The translations under genes were made by a program, and so were the position numbers. Of a DNA stretch of 64,000 nucleotides, positions 1 through 10,900 are shown in pieces. The notes under the pieces were generated by a model, which did not search any database, had not been told where the DNA came from, and saw only the letters and a list, made by a program, of their open reading frames with translations. The stretch comes from Bicyclus anynana (taxonomy: Eukaryota > Arthropoda > Insecta > Lepidoptera > Nymphalidae): NCBI RefSeq assembly GCF_947172395.1, contig NC_069099.1, forward strand, positions 15,567,740 to 15,631,739, written 5' to 3'. Each line of letters opens with the position of its first letter. Within the stretch, counting starts at the first letter, position 1.

Positions 1-440
1 GACGAATACACTTACAACAATGAAACATCGATTCTATAGAACCAGTTTTTATAAACCAGTTAGTTCATCGTTGATCTTATACTTTGACTGAGAGGCAACG
101 TATAGCGAGACAGGTCCCTACATAATTCGTCTGAAAATATTTTTTTCGCTATAGTCTATGTACGCTGCGGATGAGTAAATGTATCCATTAGAGGAGTTAG
201 ATATGTAGATGCATCGCGCCCAATTTCACCTACAAAAATGTCTGTCGTTTTTTGAGACGGACGAGGTAAACTCACACTTTGAAAATATTAAACTCCAATA
301 AATATATTGTGTCCTTAAACTACACAAACTAAAAATTTGATTCGCAATACACACACGTATTGTAATTTTAACACAAACTAACAATCACATCGTTTAGATT
401 CGTTACATAGTATTATTATATTATCGGTATTTCGATTACA
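1..440 (-). repeat. Interspersed repeat family R (GAAACATCGATTCTATAG)
   Basis: Two reverse-oriented pieces (about 15-135 and 238-415) share GAAACATCGATTCTATAG, an AGCGAGRCAGGTCC motif and GACGAGGTAAACTCACA with copies at 740-860, 18100-18200, 26700-26890, 37805-38250, 44830-45345 and 46835-47030. No coding capacity is seen. It is probably a non-autonomous DNA element of unknown class. Confidence 0.6.
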
Positions 441-739
441 TGATCGATGTTTTTCTGTTCCGTCAGAAGAATCGATTCTTTTTATCCTATGTGCGCTGTA
501 GCATGGTGTGTGTGCCAGTTGCCTGTTTGAATCGCGGCAATCAAACTGTCATGTGCACCATGCTACAGCGCAAAAGTGTAGATATTTTTATTACAAATTT
601 AATATAATTAAGGTAGAAATACTTACCTACAAATATAACTTATCTTCATCTTTTAGTGAACAGCTAGAAGTTGCTATCGTTTTTTATGCTATGCAACTAC
701 ATAAACCGCCATTTTTTCGACCAGGAAGCTCTTTACAGT

Positions 740-860
740 TTTTATAGACACGTTAGATCGTGATCTTGAACTTTTGACAGAGGGTAACATCTAGCGAAGT
801 AGGCTCTAAGGTAATTTAGTTATAAGTAAAGGTCTGAGATGTATTCCGATTTCTGATTCT
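740..860 (-). repeat. Repeat family R fragment
   Basis: TAGACACGTTAGATCGTGATC, then a degenerate CAGAGGGTAACATCTAGCGAAGTAGG, match the end of family R at 46960-47020. The stretches 441-740 and 860-1160 show no recognisable feature. Confidence 0.45.
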
Positions 861-1159
861 GTCTGTGGACTTAGCGATGTCTATGGCTGTGGGAATCCCC
901 TCAAAATCTGAGTTCACTACATTAATCACTAGATTTCAACATGTATTAAAATAAGTAATAACTAATAAACGATAAGTTTTAAGCTTTAATAAAGTTAGAT
1001 TTTAACACGTCCGCTTCGTAGTTCGTATTCCGCGTATTCGTAATCGTATTTCGTATCGTAAATACACTAATAGGCTAGGACGCTGATAGTGATAAGATAA
1101 CTTTCTTTCATTTTAATATCTCTTTTTTTTTCGTGTTGTGTTATGTAGGTCATTTAAGT

Positions 1160-1257
1160 AGTGTTATTGTAAATATATGTTCGTGTTTTTGGTTTTTTGT
1201 CGATTGGTAACGGCTTCAAAGTGCGGTTGGAATACTTTTGAGAACCTGAAAAATTAG
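1160..1257 (+). other. Candidate 5' UTR exon ending in a consensus donor
   Basis: The sequence ends AATTAG|GTAAGTG at 1257/1258, a consensus splice donor, and holds no long open frame. Followed by the ATG mini-exon at 2865 it could form the non-coding first exon of the eIF4G-like transcript. The 5' limit is arbitrary. Confidence 0.25.
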
Positions 1258-1394
1258 GTAAGTGTTTTTCTTCTGCTTTGACATTACTTTATTGATAGGT
1301 ACTTAAACATGCAAATTGCAATCTGTATGACGTTTCGCACTCGGAAAACAGTTGCGGATGTCGCTAAAGGGAGGAGTTGAGGGAGGACCTGAGG

Positions 1395-1640
1395 AGTTAG
1401 GACCAGGTCTGGCTGATGGGAGGCTTCGGCCGTGGCAAGTTACCACCCTACCGGCAAAGATGTAGGTACCGCCAAGCGATTTAACGTTCCGGTACAATGT
1501 CGTGTAGAAACCGAAAAATGGGTGTGGATTTTCATCGTAAACCGAATAAGTTCCATCTTAGATTGTAAAATCAGCATCACTTACCATCAGGTGAGATTGC
1601 AGTCAAGGACTAACTTGTAAATAATAAAAAAATGAAAAAA
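1395..1640 (+). mobile_element. SINE family 2, 5'-truncated
   Basis: Contains the 3' body of the tRNA-derived SINE seen complete at 24869: GACCAGGTCTGGCTGATGGGAGGCTTCGGCCGTGG, CCGGCAAAGA, GCGATTTAACGTTCCGGTACAATGTCGTG and the ACTTACCATCAGGTGAGATTG tail, then an A-rich end. The tRNA-like head is missing. Confidence 0.8.
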
Positions 1641-1659
1641 AATGTCATACAAACGTATA

Positions 1660-1972
1660 TCGTCGTCATCAACCCATATTCGGCTCACTGCTGAGCTCGA
1701 GTCTCCTCTCAGAATGAGAAGGGTTAGGCCAGTAGTCCACCACGCTGGCCCAATGCGGATTGGCAGACTTCACACACGCAGAGAATTAAGATAATTCTCT
1801 GGTATGCAGGTTTCCTCACGATGTCTTCCTTCACTGATTGAGAAACGTGATATTTAATTTCTTAAAATGCACACATCTGAAAAGTTGGAGGTGCATGCCC
1901 CGGACCGGATTCGAACCCACACCCTCCGGACTCGGAGGCAGAGGTCATATCCACTGGGCTATCACGGTGTAA
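1660..1972 (-). mobile_element. SINE family 1 (tRNA-derived)
   Basis: Read on the - strand, the head has an A box TAGCCCAGTGG and a B box GGTTCGAATCC, then CATGCACCTCCAACTTTTCAG, ATTTCACGTTTCTCA and a body ending CGAATATGGGTTGATGACGA. Near-complete copies are also at 6785, 8281, 29420, 30217, 46532 and 49988. Confidence 0.85.
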
Positions 1973-2115
1973 CGTATATACGCTCGGAAAATTATCGTTC
2001 TCTGTCATTATTTTGACACAGTTTGGTAAAAAGACAGCTATTTTGAAATCACTGACAGACACTTCAATACTTACCTGAACTTTAATATTGAATGAAGAGT
2101 TCCTTTGTTCGTTAA

Positions 2116-2372
2116 CAACCCGTATTCGACTCACTGCTGACTGACTCTCCTCTCAGAATGGTCCACCACGCTGGCCCAATGCGGATTGCCAGACTTCACA
2201 CATGCAGAGAATTAAGAAAATTCTCTGGTATGCAGGGTTCCTTATGTTTTCCTTCATCGTTTGAGACACGTGATATTTAATTTCTTAAAATGCACACAAC
2301 TGAAAAGTTGGAGGTGCATGCCCCGGACCAGTTTCAAATCCACAACCTCTGGAGGCAGAGGTCATATCTACT
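2116..2372 (-). mobile_element. SINE family 1, rearranged copy fused to RTE fragment
   Basis: The body and part of the head are recognisable, with internal deletions (a missing stretch near 2155 and a shortened B box). At 2372/2373 the SINE sequence ends inside its A-box region and passes directly into an RTE 3' end. Confidence 0.75.
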
Positions 2373-2545
2373 GGAAAGACATAAGAGGAGAGGAAGGCCA
2401 AAGGAGAGATGGTTGGATTGTGTGAAAGAGGACATGTGTGTAAAAGGAGTGGATGATGAGTTGATGAGTAATAGAGACAAATGGAAAAGATTGACATATT
2501 TTTCCGACCCCACTTAAGTGTGATAAGGGTAAGGAGATGGTGAAT
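2373..2545 (+). mobile_element. RTE-type non-LTR retrotransposon 3' fragment
   Basis: Encodes the reverse transcriptase tail KRRGRPKERWLDCVKEDM through WKRLTYFSDPT and stop, followed by GTGTGATAAGGGTAAGGAGATGG. Nearly identical to the longer copy at 11160-11700. Confidence 0.85.
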
Positions 2546-2639
2546 AAATTCACAACAAAATTGTATATGTACACAAGATTTTTCATTTTATTGTTGTAAC
2601 CTAATTAAATTATTGCAACAAACTGATATAAATCAAGAC

Positions 2640-2864
2640 TCAAGTATTTAAATACTCCTTTCATTGCCCCTTCACAAGCTTCTGGCTTTGCGCTTTACAA
2701 AAATACTCTAAGGGTAGGGTAGACAAATCTGTGTGGAATCTAGATTATATAAAAGTATGCTTATGTTCTATTTTATACTGTGCCTAGGCATTATATTATT
2801 ATATTATACACTGTATTATACACATTGCTGGTAACATATACACATTGTAAATGTTTTGTTCTAG
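2640..2864. other. AT-rich stretch without recognised feature
   Basis: No repeat or open frame recognised. It includes TATTATATTATATTATACACTG-like low complexity near 2785 and would be the first intron if the mini-exon at 2865 is real. 2898-3180 is likewise unassigned. Confidence 0.3.
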
Positions 2865-2897
2865 ATTAAAACATGCAACCGTCTGATGGCGAAGACA
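2865..2897 (+). CDS. Candidate start-codon mini-exon of the eIF4G-like gene
   Basis: Acceptor TTTTGTTCTAG is followed by ATTAAAACATG, a good insect start context, then eight codons (Met-Gln-Pro-Ser-Asp-Gly-Glu-Asp) and one base before a perfect GTAAGT donor. The phase left (1) fits the weak acceptors before 7789 or 7795 but not those before 7755 or 7766, unless another exon intervenes. Assignment to the downstream gene is inference from position and strand. Confidence 0.35.
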
Positions 2898-3194
2898 GTA
2901 AGTTGACTGTAACTTAACCTACCTATTGTTTCATGTTTGTTATCTGCGACTTCTGATATTCCAGTCATAATTAATAATACTCCAGCCTAAAAAGAATATC
3001 CTTGTATATTATCTATTTTAATCAAGACTTCTATGTACCTATTCTCGTTCCCCTCAGTTATGATCAGTAGATGGATCACAGTTTCTAAATAAATAAATAG
3101 ACTTAAACAATACACACAACACTATCTAACCCCAAAGTGAGCCTAGAGCATAGTCTGTGTCATGGGTACTAAGATAGTTAATTTTATGTCATAC

Positions 3195-3320
3195 TAGTGG
3201 ACCCAGTCAAGCTTCACTTTGACTCATTCACTACCCCTAGCCAATTCTACTCCCACCCTACTAAAGCCACCCCTGCCCTACCCTACCCTTGCCCCTACCC
3301 TTTTTTGTTTACCTTTATGT
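3195..3320 (-). mobile_element. Helitron-like element, CCCTA-rich type
   Basis: Starts ACTAGTGGACCCAGTCAAGCTT and continues into a CCCTACCCTA-type run. The same pairing occurs inverted at 15785-16058 (AAGCTTGACCGGGTCCGCTAGT) and in related form at 47363. Confidence 0.55.
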
Positions 3321-3559
3321 ATTAATTACATAAACCTGCTTGCTATTTTAAAATATATTTGCACAGATTATTATTAACTATTAATAGTGGCCTCAGTTTT
3401 CCACTATCACTATGAAGTCAATGAGAAAAAAAAAAATTTAAAGACGTAAGTGAGTATATCGTGAGCATGGAATTTTAAAAGGAATTAAGAGGTGACATCC
3501 TGAATGCTTAGTTTGGTTTATTCAAAAGTTTTGTTTTGATGGCACTTGAGAATCTTCAG

Positions 3560-3960
3560 CAGGTGAGGCTTCTGGCAAGGCAGCAGGTCGAATTTAAGAT
3601 ACGGTTAAGTAAAATTCCAAAAAAAAGGAAACAATTGATAAAGAGGACCCCTCTGCTGCAGTTTGTAAGGTGCTGACTGGACCTCGTAAGCTGTGAGCCA
3701 TCATCAGAATCTCTCAGCTGCTGTCATTGTTTTGGGCATTCTGGCAACAACAAACCTCAATCTATACTTGTGAAATTCAATGATTGGGCTCTGAAGGATG
3801 CAGTGTGGTCCTCTAAGACAAAACTGGATGGCTTAGGGATGATTATGTCCAGAGTTTGTCATCAAAAATCTGTATATGACCTTCCTCGTCAGAAATTTGG
3901 AGTCACAAAGTGTTGGACCAGAGATGGCATCATCATAATACTCAGTGACACTGGATAACA
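3560..3960 (+). pseudogene. Decayed FP25K/ORF1-like retroelement fragment
   Basis: The frame at 3758-3958 reads VKFNDWALKDAVWSSKTKLDGLG, then FGVTKCWTRDGIIIIL, similar in order to the KF...R..VL...KLKGL and YVWTRDGKI motifs of baculovirus-FP25K-like ORFs common in insect retroelements. The upstream leucine-rich coiled stretch is broken by stops and shifts. The assignment rests on motif memory only. Confidence 0.4.
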
Positions 3961-3984
3961 TCTTTAGCAAAATCAAACACTATC

Positions 3985-4905
3985 CGGGTACCTTTTTATT
4001 TATTTATTTATATATTTATTTAATAATCAAGCAATACCACAAACACCTTCACAAGATCTTTTAGCTGCTGCAGTTCCGTTAGCCGTGTCTGAGGCTCACA
4101 AGGACTCTCTCCCAAAGTTAGGAGAGTGGATAAGAGATAGTATCATTGAGAACATTATTTTTTCTTTACCTACTCATCTCTCACTAATGTGCAGTAGGTA
4201 TTTTTAATTAGTTAAGTTTTTATCATTAAAACAGTGTGTGGTGGATTTACCTATTCATTTAATAAATCAACCTTTTGTTTGTCTTTAAAAATTAACTTTC
4301 TGCAAAGTAACTTTAAAATTTTAAAGTAAGTTTAGTTTGAAATAATATTGATTAATATTGATTATTTTTGACAATGACAATTACAATTGACATTTGACAT
4401 TGATGTTTAACAAAATGTCAATGACTATTGAGTATTGGTTGACTCCACAAAAGAAGTTCCGCGGTAAAATTGACAGCGCCTTACCCAAATGATATTATGA
4501 CAGCCATTACCAAATGACAATGAGCACCATTATGACATTAGCGCGGCGTCTACGGGACTTGTTTCGTGGCGCGGACTATAGACATCGCACGACACTAATG
4601 TCACAGTCCGATCGTGGACAGAGATTGTAATTTGCTTAGATACATAAATGTCATAGGTCATTTGTAACTCTATGTCTATGAGTGCGTCATAGATTATTTA
4701 TTAATTCCTCCCTAGAATAGATTCAACTAATTATCTGGGTAGGTATATAGGAGACTAGCAGGCACCATACGTTTCCTGTACACGTGGGAATACGGGGATA
4801 TAATATACCTAATTCTAATGATCAAAGGATTTTTCAATTTGGTAAAGTAGTTTCAGAGCAAACAAACAAAAATACGATAACAAACAAAAAAAAAAAAATC
4901 TTAAA
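3985..4905. other. Intergenic or intronic, no feature recognised
   Basis: Only low-complexity TTTATTTATTTATATATTTATT near 3992-4020 and a run of TGACAAT/TGACATT words at 4365-4430 stand out. A similar TGACATTGTCA-rich stretch occurs at 38610-38700, so this may be an old repeat. Confidence 0.3.
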
Positions 4906-4924
4906 ATATCAGAAGAAGAAATTC

Positions 4925-5440
4925 TTTAAAGTGCAGGGTTGCTCATTTGGCGACTGAGGACCAATCATATCTTTACATGTGAAAGATGACATGATTTTTA
5001 TATGATCAGGAAGAAAATATAAAAAAAACATTACACTTAGTACTCGGATTATTGAGAATCAGGACATTTGAAATCTGCTTATTTCTGAAATAAATGATAG
5101 ATAAAATTCACAGTGACACATTGCTAATAGGTTGCCTAGTTAAATTGCGGCCAGACACATTTTTTTGATTTTTATTAATAAAGCAAAGAGGGAAGTAGAT
5201 TAAATAAATTTAATAAACAAATTAATCATTTAATACTCACTGGGCGCAATTTTACTAGGCAACCTATTTGCAATGGCTCAATGTGAATATTTTCTATCAT
5301 TTATTTCTTATCCCAAATAATTAACAGACGAGGGTAGGTATATATTCCTTAAGCTGGATCTCGTACTTCATTCTTGTAAATAAACATGAAGGAAAACAAA
5401 AATAAAACATTGTGCACTTTAATAGCCAATTCAAAATGAT
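4925..5440. mobile_element. Foldback (MITE-like) element, about 515 bp
   Basis: The left half pairs with the right half: TTTAAAGTGCA near 4927 with TGCACTTTAA near 5412, ATAAATGATAGATAAAATTC at 5090 with GAATATTTTCTATCATTTAT at 5285, and AATAGGTTGCCTAGTTAAATTGCG at 5126 with GCGCAATTTTACTAGGCAACCTATT at 5247. The arms are imperfect, suggesting an old insertion. Confidence 0.65.
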
Positions 5441-5539
5441 ACGCCAATTCAAACTAAATAACGTTTTTCTAATTGTAGTTTTTTAAATGACCATGATGTA
5501 CCATTTTAGAATCCTCACAAAAAGCTCTTGAATTTGATA

Positions 5540-6340
5540 CCCATATTGCAATATTAGAAAAAAAATTTCACCTAAAGTCTATAGCTTCTCACAGTAGTCT
5601 TCTTATTTTTCTTTTAGTTTTACCTAATAAACTTGAGCGACTTCAAAATGTTGCAATTCGGTTTATATTTAGCCTTCGCAAATATGACCATATATCTGAA
5701 TTTCGCCAGAAACTCAAGTGGCTTCCTATTCGCCGTCGCCGGGATCTGCATGTACTTTCTCTTCTGTACTGTGTGCTCTTTAATCCAAAATATCCTCCTT
5801 ATCTTAAGGAGAAATTCACATTTCTGGGAGTGCAATCAGAGCTAAGAACATGTCGTGCTCTTACTCTGTGTATGCCTTTCCATAGGAGTAAATTTTATAA
5901 GTGTTCATTTGTTGTTCGTGCTATTAAGCTATGGAATGCACTCCCAGTCGACATTCGGAAATCCAAATCCCTTGATATGTTTAAAAAATCCGTTAAGACA
6001 TATTATCTTAGTCACTAGTTACATATTTTATTTTATTAGAATATTTATCATACGACATAATGATATATTTATATATTAGTTTATTTTATGATATTTATAA
6101 TTATTATATAATTTGTGTATTATGGTTTATGTATTAGTGTGTAGTTATTTGTATGTATGTATATGTACAATATTATTACGTACACACCACCTACAGTTGT
6201 CCTAATAAGTTCCTAAGCCTAAGGTTGCCTGGAAGAGATCGCTACTAAGCGATAAGGCCGCCTTTTGTATTCTACTTTTTCTTGTGTTTCTGTTTTGCTT
6301 GTTTTCTTTTATTTGTGGTGTACAAATAAAGTGTATTAAA
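5540..6340 (+). mobile_element. Non-LTR retrotransposon (CR1/Jockey-like) 3' end with RT tail
   Basis: One open frame ends at TAG 6016-6018 and reads KLERLQNVAIRFIF, KLKWLPIRRRRDLH, FKCSF-like FYKCSFVVRAIKLWNALP, the typical thumb/C-terminal region of insect non-LTR reverse transcriptases. The 3' UTR has GGTTGCCTGGAAGAGATCGC, GATAAGGCCGCCTTTTGT and a TTTCTGTTTTGCTTG-type tail before an A-rich end near 6340. It is 5'-truncated and the frame before 5600 is uncertain. Confidence 0.8.
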
Positions 6341-6489
6341 TAAAATAAAAATAAACACTTGGGTTATTAAGACAAATCTAACGATATCCTAATTACGTAA
6401 ATCCGTTGAGTGGTTTAAAAGATATGAGGTAATAAAGAATATTACATACACACATACATACAAGATACGCGCGAAAAACATAAAGAAAA

Positions 6490-6780
6490 GAAAAGAAGAA
6501 AAGAATAACATTTATTTCAAAAATTGTGCCACAATGCCTAAGTAAGCACTATTGCAGTGTCTGATGCTTCAACCACCTGATCAATTGAAAATCAAAACTA
6601 AAGTAGTTGAAGCATCAAAAACCACTTCGTCATGTTTGGCACAACCTTGAAAAAAGGTAACAGCTCAGCATTGTGCCGCATAAACCAAGCAATGTACTTG
6701 GCCAAGCGGCGCTGATTTTCAGCTGCTACCTCGATCCAGGTGACACCACGGATATACATAGCCACAGTGACATTATACTA
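6490..6780 (-). mobile_element. Probable retroelement 3' fragment, family not recognised
   Basis: On the - strand an open frame reads GVTWIEVAAENQRRLAKYIAW, then MRHNAELLPFFKV and TKWFLMLQLL, then stop, and is followed by AATAAATG and a pyrimidine-rich tail. A degraded relative on the same strand lies at 20865-20950 (GCTGAAAATCAG, GCTGAGCTGT). Recurrence argues for a mobile element rather than a host exon. Confidence 0.4.
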
Positions 6781-6784
6781 TATT

Positions 6785-7090
6785 GTCGTCATCAACCCAT
6801 ATTCGGCTCACTGCTGAGTTCGAGTCTCCTCTCAGAATGAGAGGGGTTAGGCCAATGGTCCACCACGCTGGCCCAATGCGGATTGGCAGACTTCAGACAC
6901 GCAGAGAATTAAGATAATTCTCTGGTATGCAGGTTTCCTCACGATGTTTTCCTTCACCGATTGAGACACGTGATATTTAATTTCTTAAAATCCACACAAC
7001 AATATAGTTGGAGGTGCATGCCCCGGACTGGATTCGAACCCACACCCTCCGGAATCGGAGGCAGAGGTCATATCCACTGGGCTATCAAGC
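6785..7090 (-). mobile_element. SINE family 1
   Basis: Near-complete copy in reverse orientation. The B box appears as GGATTCGAACCC at 7030 and the A box as CCACTGGGCTA at 7075. Confidence 0.85.
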
Positions 7091-7261
7091 TCTTATACTA
7101 TATTATTACCTTTAAATTAAAAACAAAAACAAACAACCTTGAATTAATATGCTAAATAATAGGACTACGCTAAACAAATAAAAGTGTTTCAACAATATAA
7201 AATTAAAATGTATGTACATAACCCTTCTTGCAGTCGGGTAACTAAGGTATAGGTACTCTTC

Positions 7262-7440
7262 AAAGTTAGTAGAAGAAGAAGAAGAAGAAATACTTTATTG
7301 CACACAAAAATACAATTATAAATTGAAACATTAAAAACATAAATTAAACTTAGCATGCAAAGGCGGCCTTATTACTATAAGTAATCTCTACCAGGCAACC
7401 CCTGACGAGAGAACTTGCCAAGAAAGAGCGGGAAGGTGCA
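7262..7440 (-). mobile_element. CR1/Jockey-like non-LTR 3' end
   Basis: Reverse copy of the 3' UTR seen at 6220-6340: GCAAAGGCGGCCTTATTACTATAAGTAATC and CTACCAGGCAACC, bordered by (GAA)n and a TACTTTATTGCACAC 3' end. Confidence 0.7.
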
Positions 7441-7448
7441 ATACATTA

Positions 7449-7452
7449 TATG

Positions 7453-7496
<44 letters not shown>

Positions 7497-7590
7497 TAAT
7501 ATATACGTAAATATAATATTAAAATTTACATATGTATTACATAATATATTACAACTAATACAAATATATATATATATATATATAATTAAT
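7449..7590. repeat. (TA)n microsatellite
   Basis: A long TATATA run at about 7457-7493 and a second at 7565-7583, separated by AT-rich sequence. Confidence 0.85.
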
Positions 7591-7765
7591 ATATACTTCA
7601 TAAATAATAAAAAACAATAAAATAAATACCTCGAAAAATTAAATTTTAATTCAACGACAAATAATGTCGTTTCAAACGAAACTTAAAAATGGCAAGTGAA
7701 TTACTGGCACGGACAAAAGACGGCAAATTATTCCACCTTTTGACATTTTGTTAGATTTTTGTTAG

Positions 7766-7961
7766 TAATGAATGTATCCAATTAAAAGGCAAAGGAAGCA
7801 TGGAGTTGGTACCGCCGCCAGTGACCACTGTGCGTCCTCAATGTATATCCATATCTCTGACACGTGAAGAAGTCAAGTTGAGCCTGTCCAAGGATCCCTG
7901 GAGACCAGCTCGCTTGAAGAATGATCTCATGGATCTCAGTGAGGAAGAGGTTAAAACTCAG
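7766..7961 (+). CDS. eIF4G: eIF4G-like exon: pre-MIF4G segment
   Basis: Encodes residues 1-54 counted from the Met at 7800, with ISISLTREEVKL and WRPARLKN matching the segment just before the eIF4G MIF4G core. The donor is CAG|GTGAGT after 7961, phase 0. The 5' border is unsettled. An in-frame stop lies at 7752-7754. Possible acceptors are AG before 7755 (phase 0), before 7766 (phase 2), and weaker ones before 7789 and 7795 (phase 1). The Met at 7800 is only the first in-frame ATG and may be internal. Confidence 0.75.
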
Positions 7962-10900
7962 GTGAGTCATACGAGTAATTAAGTAACTTTATAGCAAAAA
8001 GAAAGCCAAATACCCACCGCACGGATCTCTTTTGACTTTTCGTGTGCCGGAACTAGGTACCTAGTGATGTGTATTGTTTAAGTATATTCATTAATAAAAA
8101 AAAAAAAGAAAAAGAAAAGAAAGAAAGTTATTTTTATACAGTTCAAATCAAATCAAATCAAATCCTTTATTTGCTGATACAGTTTACAAGGTCTTAACAA
8201 ATAAATATAATCTGTTCTGTATCACGCCCGATTGGCATGCAAAATATTATAGTTTGCTATACTAATAATAATTATTATGAGCCGTGATAGCTTAGTTGAT
8301 ATAACCTCTGCCTCCGATTCCGACGACGATGACCTCCAACTTTTCAGTTGTGTGCATTTTAAGAAATTAAATATCACGTGTCTCAAACGGTGTAGGAAGA
8401 CATCGCGAGGAAACCTGCACATCAGAGAATTTTCTTAATTCTCTGCGTGTGTGAAGTCTGCCAATCCGCATTGGCCTAACCACTCTCATTCTGAGAAGAG
8501 ACTCGAGCTCAGCAGTGAGCCGAATATGGGTTGATAATGATGAATGTATTATTAATCAATTTTTAAGCGTAAATTTCAAATGGTAAGTGTGATTATGTTT
8601 GACTCTGCGATGGTTACTAAAGCCTTCCGTTTTTCATGTGTTTTGACTTAGCATTCCCACGTTTCCGGTTCCCCACTCCGCCATCGATACTGTTTCCGTT
8701 TCAATATGGCGACGAGGCGAGATGATTGGTGGGGACACTTTGTTTTGTAACTATTAGCGTAAGTACCAGGTAGGAATTATCTGGATCCCTCACAAACAGT
8801 AAATTCTTGATAAAGAAAACTAAGTTAAAACTATAACCAGACTACGTTAAAAGTGTTCTAAAAAGGACGAAACATGAAAATATTTCAGATAGAAATCGAC
8901 AAATGCACAGGTACAAAAATAACAGAGCCGTGGCCGCACCTATTTATTATACAGGGTGCTGGGTAGTATTTCCCGTAATTAACATGATGTGTTCTAAAAA
9001 TAATATTTCTCTTGTAAATAGATCTTTAAATATGTACCATAAACGCATCTTTATATTTACGACGTAGCCAGGTTTCACTCCTTTTAAAATGCAAGGATAG
9101 ATAAAGGCGTGTATTAGGTACATATATAGTCCGAATTATTTTCATTACTTTGTAAGAAAACGTAAAAAAAAAATTGAGTTCAAAAATATTAGTTATTCAG
9201 TACCTTGAAGTTATGGGAAATACCCCGAGCATGCTGTATAATGGAGGTATTCCTGGCACAATCAATATGCCGTTACCATTTTTGTACCTGTGCATTTCTC
9301 GTTTCGTATTACCAAATACAAAAACATTTCAGGTTCTTTATAAAAACTTCCGTGATATACTAAACAAATTCACGCTACAAAAATTCGATACATGGCTGAA
9401 CAGAGTGAGGGGTCTGGAGATTACCACACAGGCGCGTCTCGAAGGGATCGTCGATATAATTTTCAAAAAAGCAATCAAAGAGCCCAATTTCTCTGAGGCA
9501 TACGCAATGTTGTGCATGAAATTGTCTCAGTTAAAGGTATGAATTGTTTTATGAATAATAATTAGAAACGTCTTCTAACTGCCTTCTACTATTCGTAATT
9601 GAAAACCTAAAAGACTAAAGCAATAAGTGTTAACGTGAAGAAATTATGTATGGATTGATATTTCTTCATATTTACAAGTTTATCGTACGTGCAATTTAAT
9701 TCTTTAGTATGAATGTCATTATTTTTAACCGATTTTAAAAAACAATATTTTTAACCGATTTCAAAAAAAGGAGGAGGTTCTCAATTCGAGTCATGTTTTT
9801 TGTAAGTATATTAATTACCCATCTTGAAATAGCGTCGTACTTGAAGACGCCTGGACCAATTTGAAATTATTTTTTGCTTGAAACGAGGTCCTATTGTCAT
9901 CATGTCTGGATGATGGGATCCTGGAGAAATCGAGAGGAATTTTCAAAAAATACAAGGGCAACTTAGCGTTTGTTAATTTTTTCATTAAGCACTTACTTAC
10001 ACAACCTTACAATTTAATGGAGGTCTGGAGTCGATCTGATGATGGAGCTGAAGCACAGACGAAGGAACTCTTTAACGGCTTGCAGTAGTTACCTTGTGTT
10101 TGGGATTGATTAATTTATGTCGATGAGAACTTTCCATCTAAATGGGTTGTGACTGTCATTAGGGGTCTGGTGTTGAAGACAAAGGACAGTGAAGGGAACT
10201 CCTATGCTTCAATCCAGGGGATAATCTAATTCCATTCTAAATTTGAGCTAAAGCTCGATTTAGTAATTATTTTTATTATATGTATGTATGTATTGTAGGA
10301 TTTTTTTCTTTTTTTTCAGTGAAATGAAAAAGACTTACTTTTACATTTATATTATTAGCATGGGTTTCTCTCTACCAGGTACCACGTGACAACGCTTCCG
10401 ACCAATATGTCAACTTCCGTGGACTCATTATCAGTAGATGTCAGAACCAATTCATGAACAAGAAGATTGACGAACAAGTATTGAAATTAGAAAAAGAAGT
10501 GGAAGATTGCGACGATCCTGTAAGATAAAGTGCAAATTCAAAATAAAGATTTTTTTAAATAGTAATTAATAAGTAGCAGACTTGACCATGTTTTTATTTT
10601 TTCTAAAAATGTAACCTAAGTATGCTCCTCTGCTCCAAGGTAAAACTATAGGGGAGACTGAGGACACTTGATTCTCTGGGACACATAAGTACATCACTTT
10701 TTTGATCGTACTATGCGTGATAGACTGTTTCCTTGACAGTCTACGAGTATATAGATCAGACCGTGCTCAAAGGGCTAGAACCCAGAGCCGTAAAGCTCAT
10801 TATTAAAAAAAATACATATATAGACCAGGCGCATACACAGGTTGCTGCAGGGAGTATTTACCGTAACTACAGGGTGTTGACGAGTTCACTTATAAGAGCC

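Noticed and set aside
5633..5845. Open frame with hydrophobic segment (possible membrane protein)
   Set aside because: It is the alternative frame of the non-LTR reverse transcriptase remnant that reads through to 6018.
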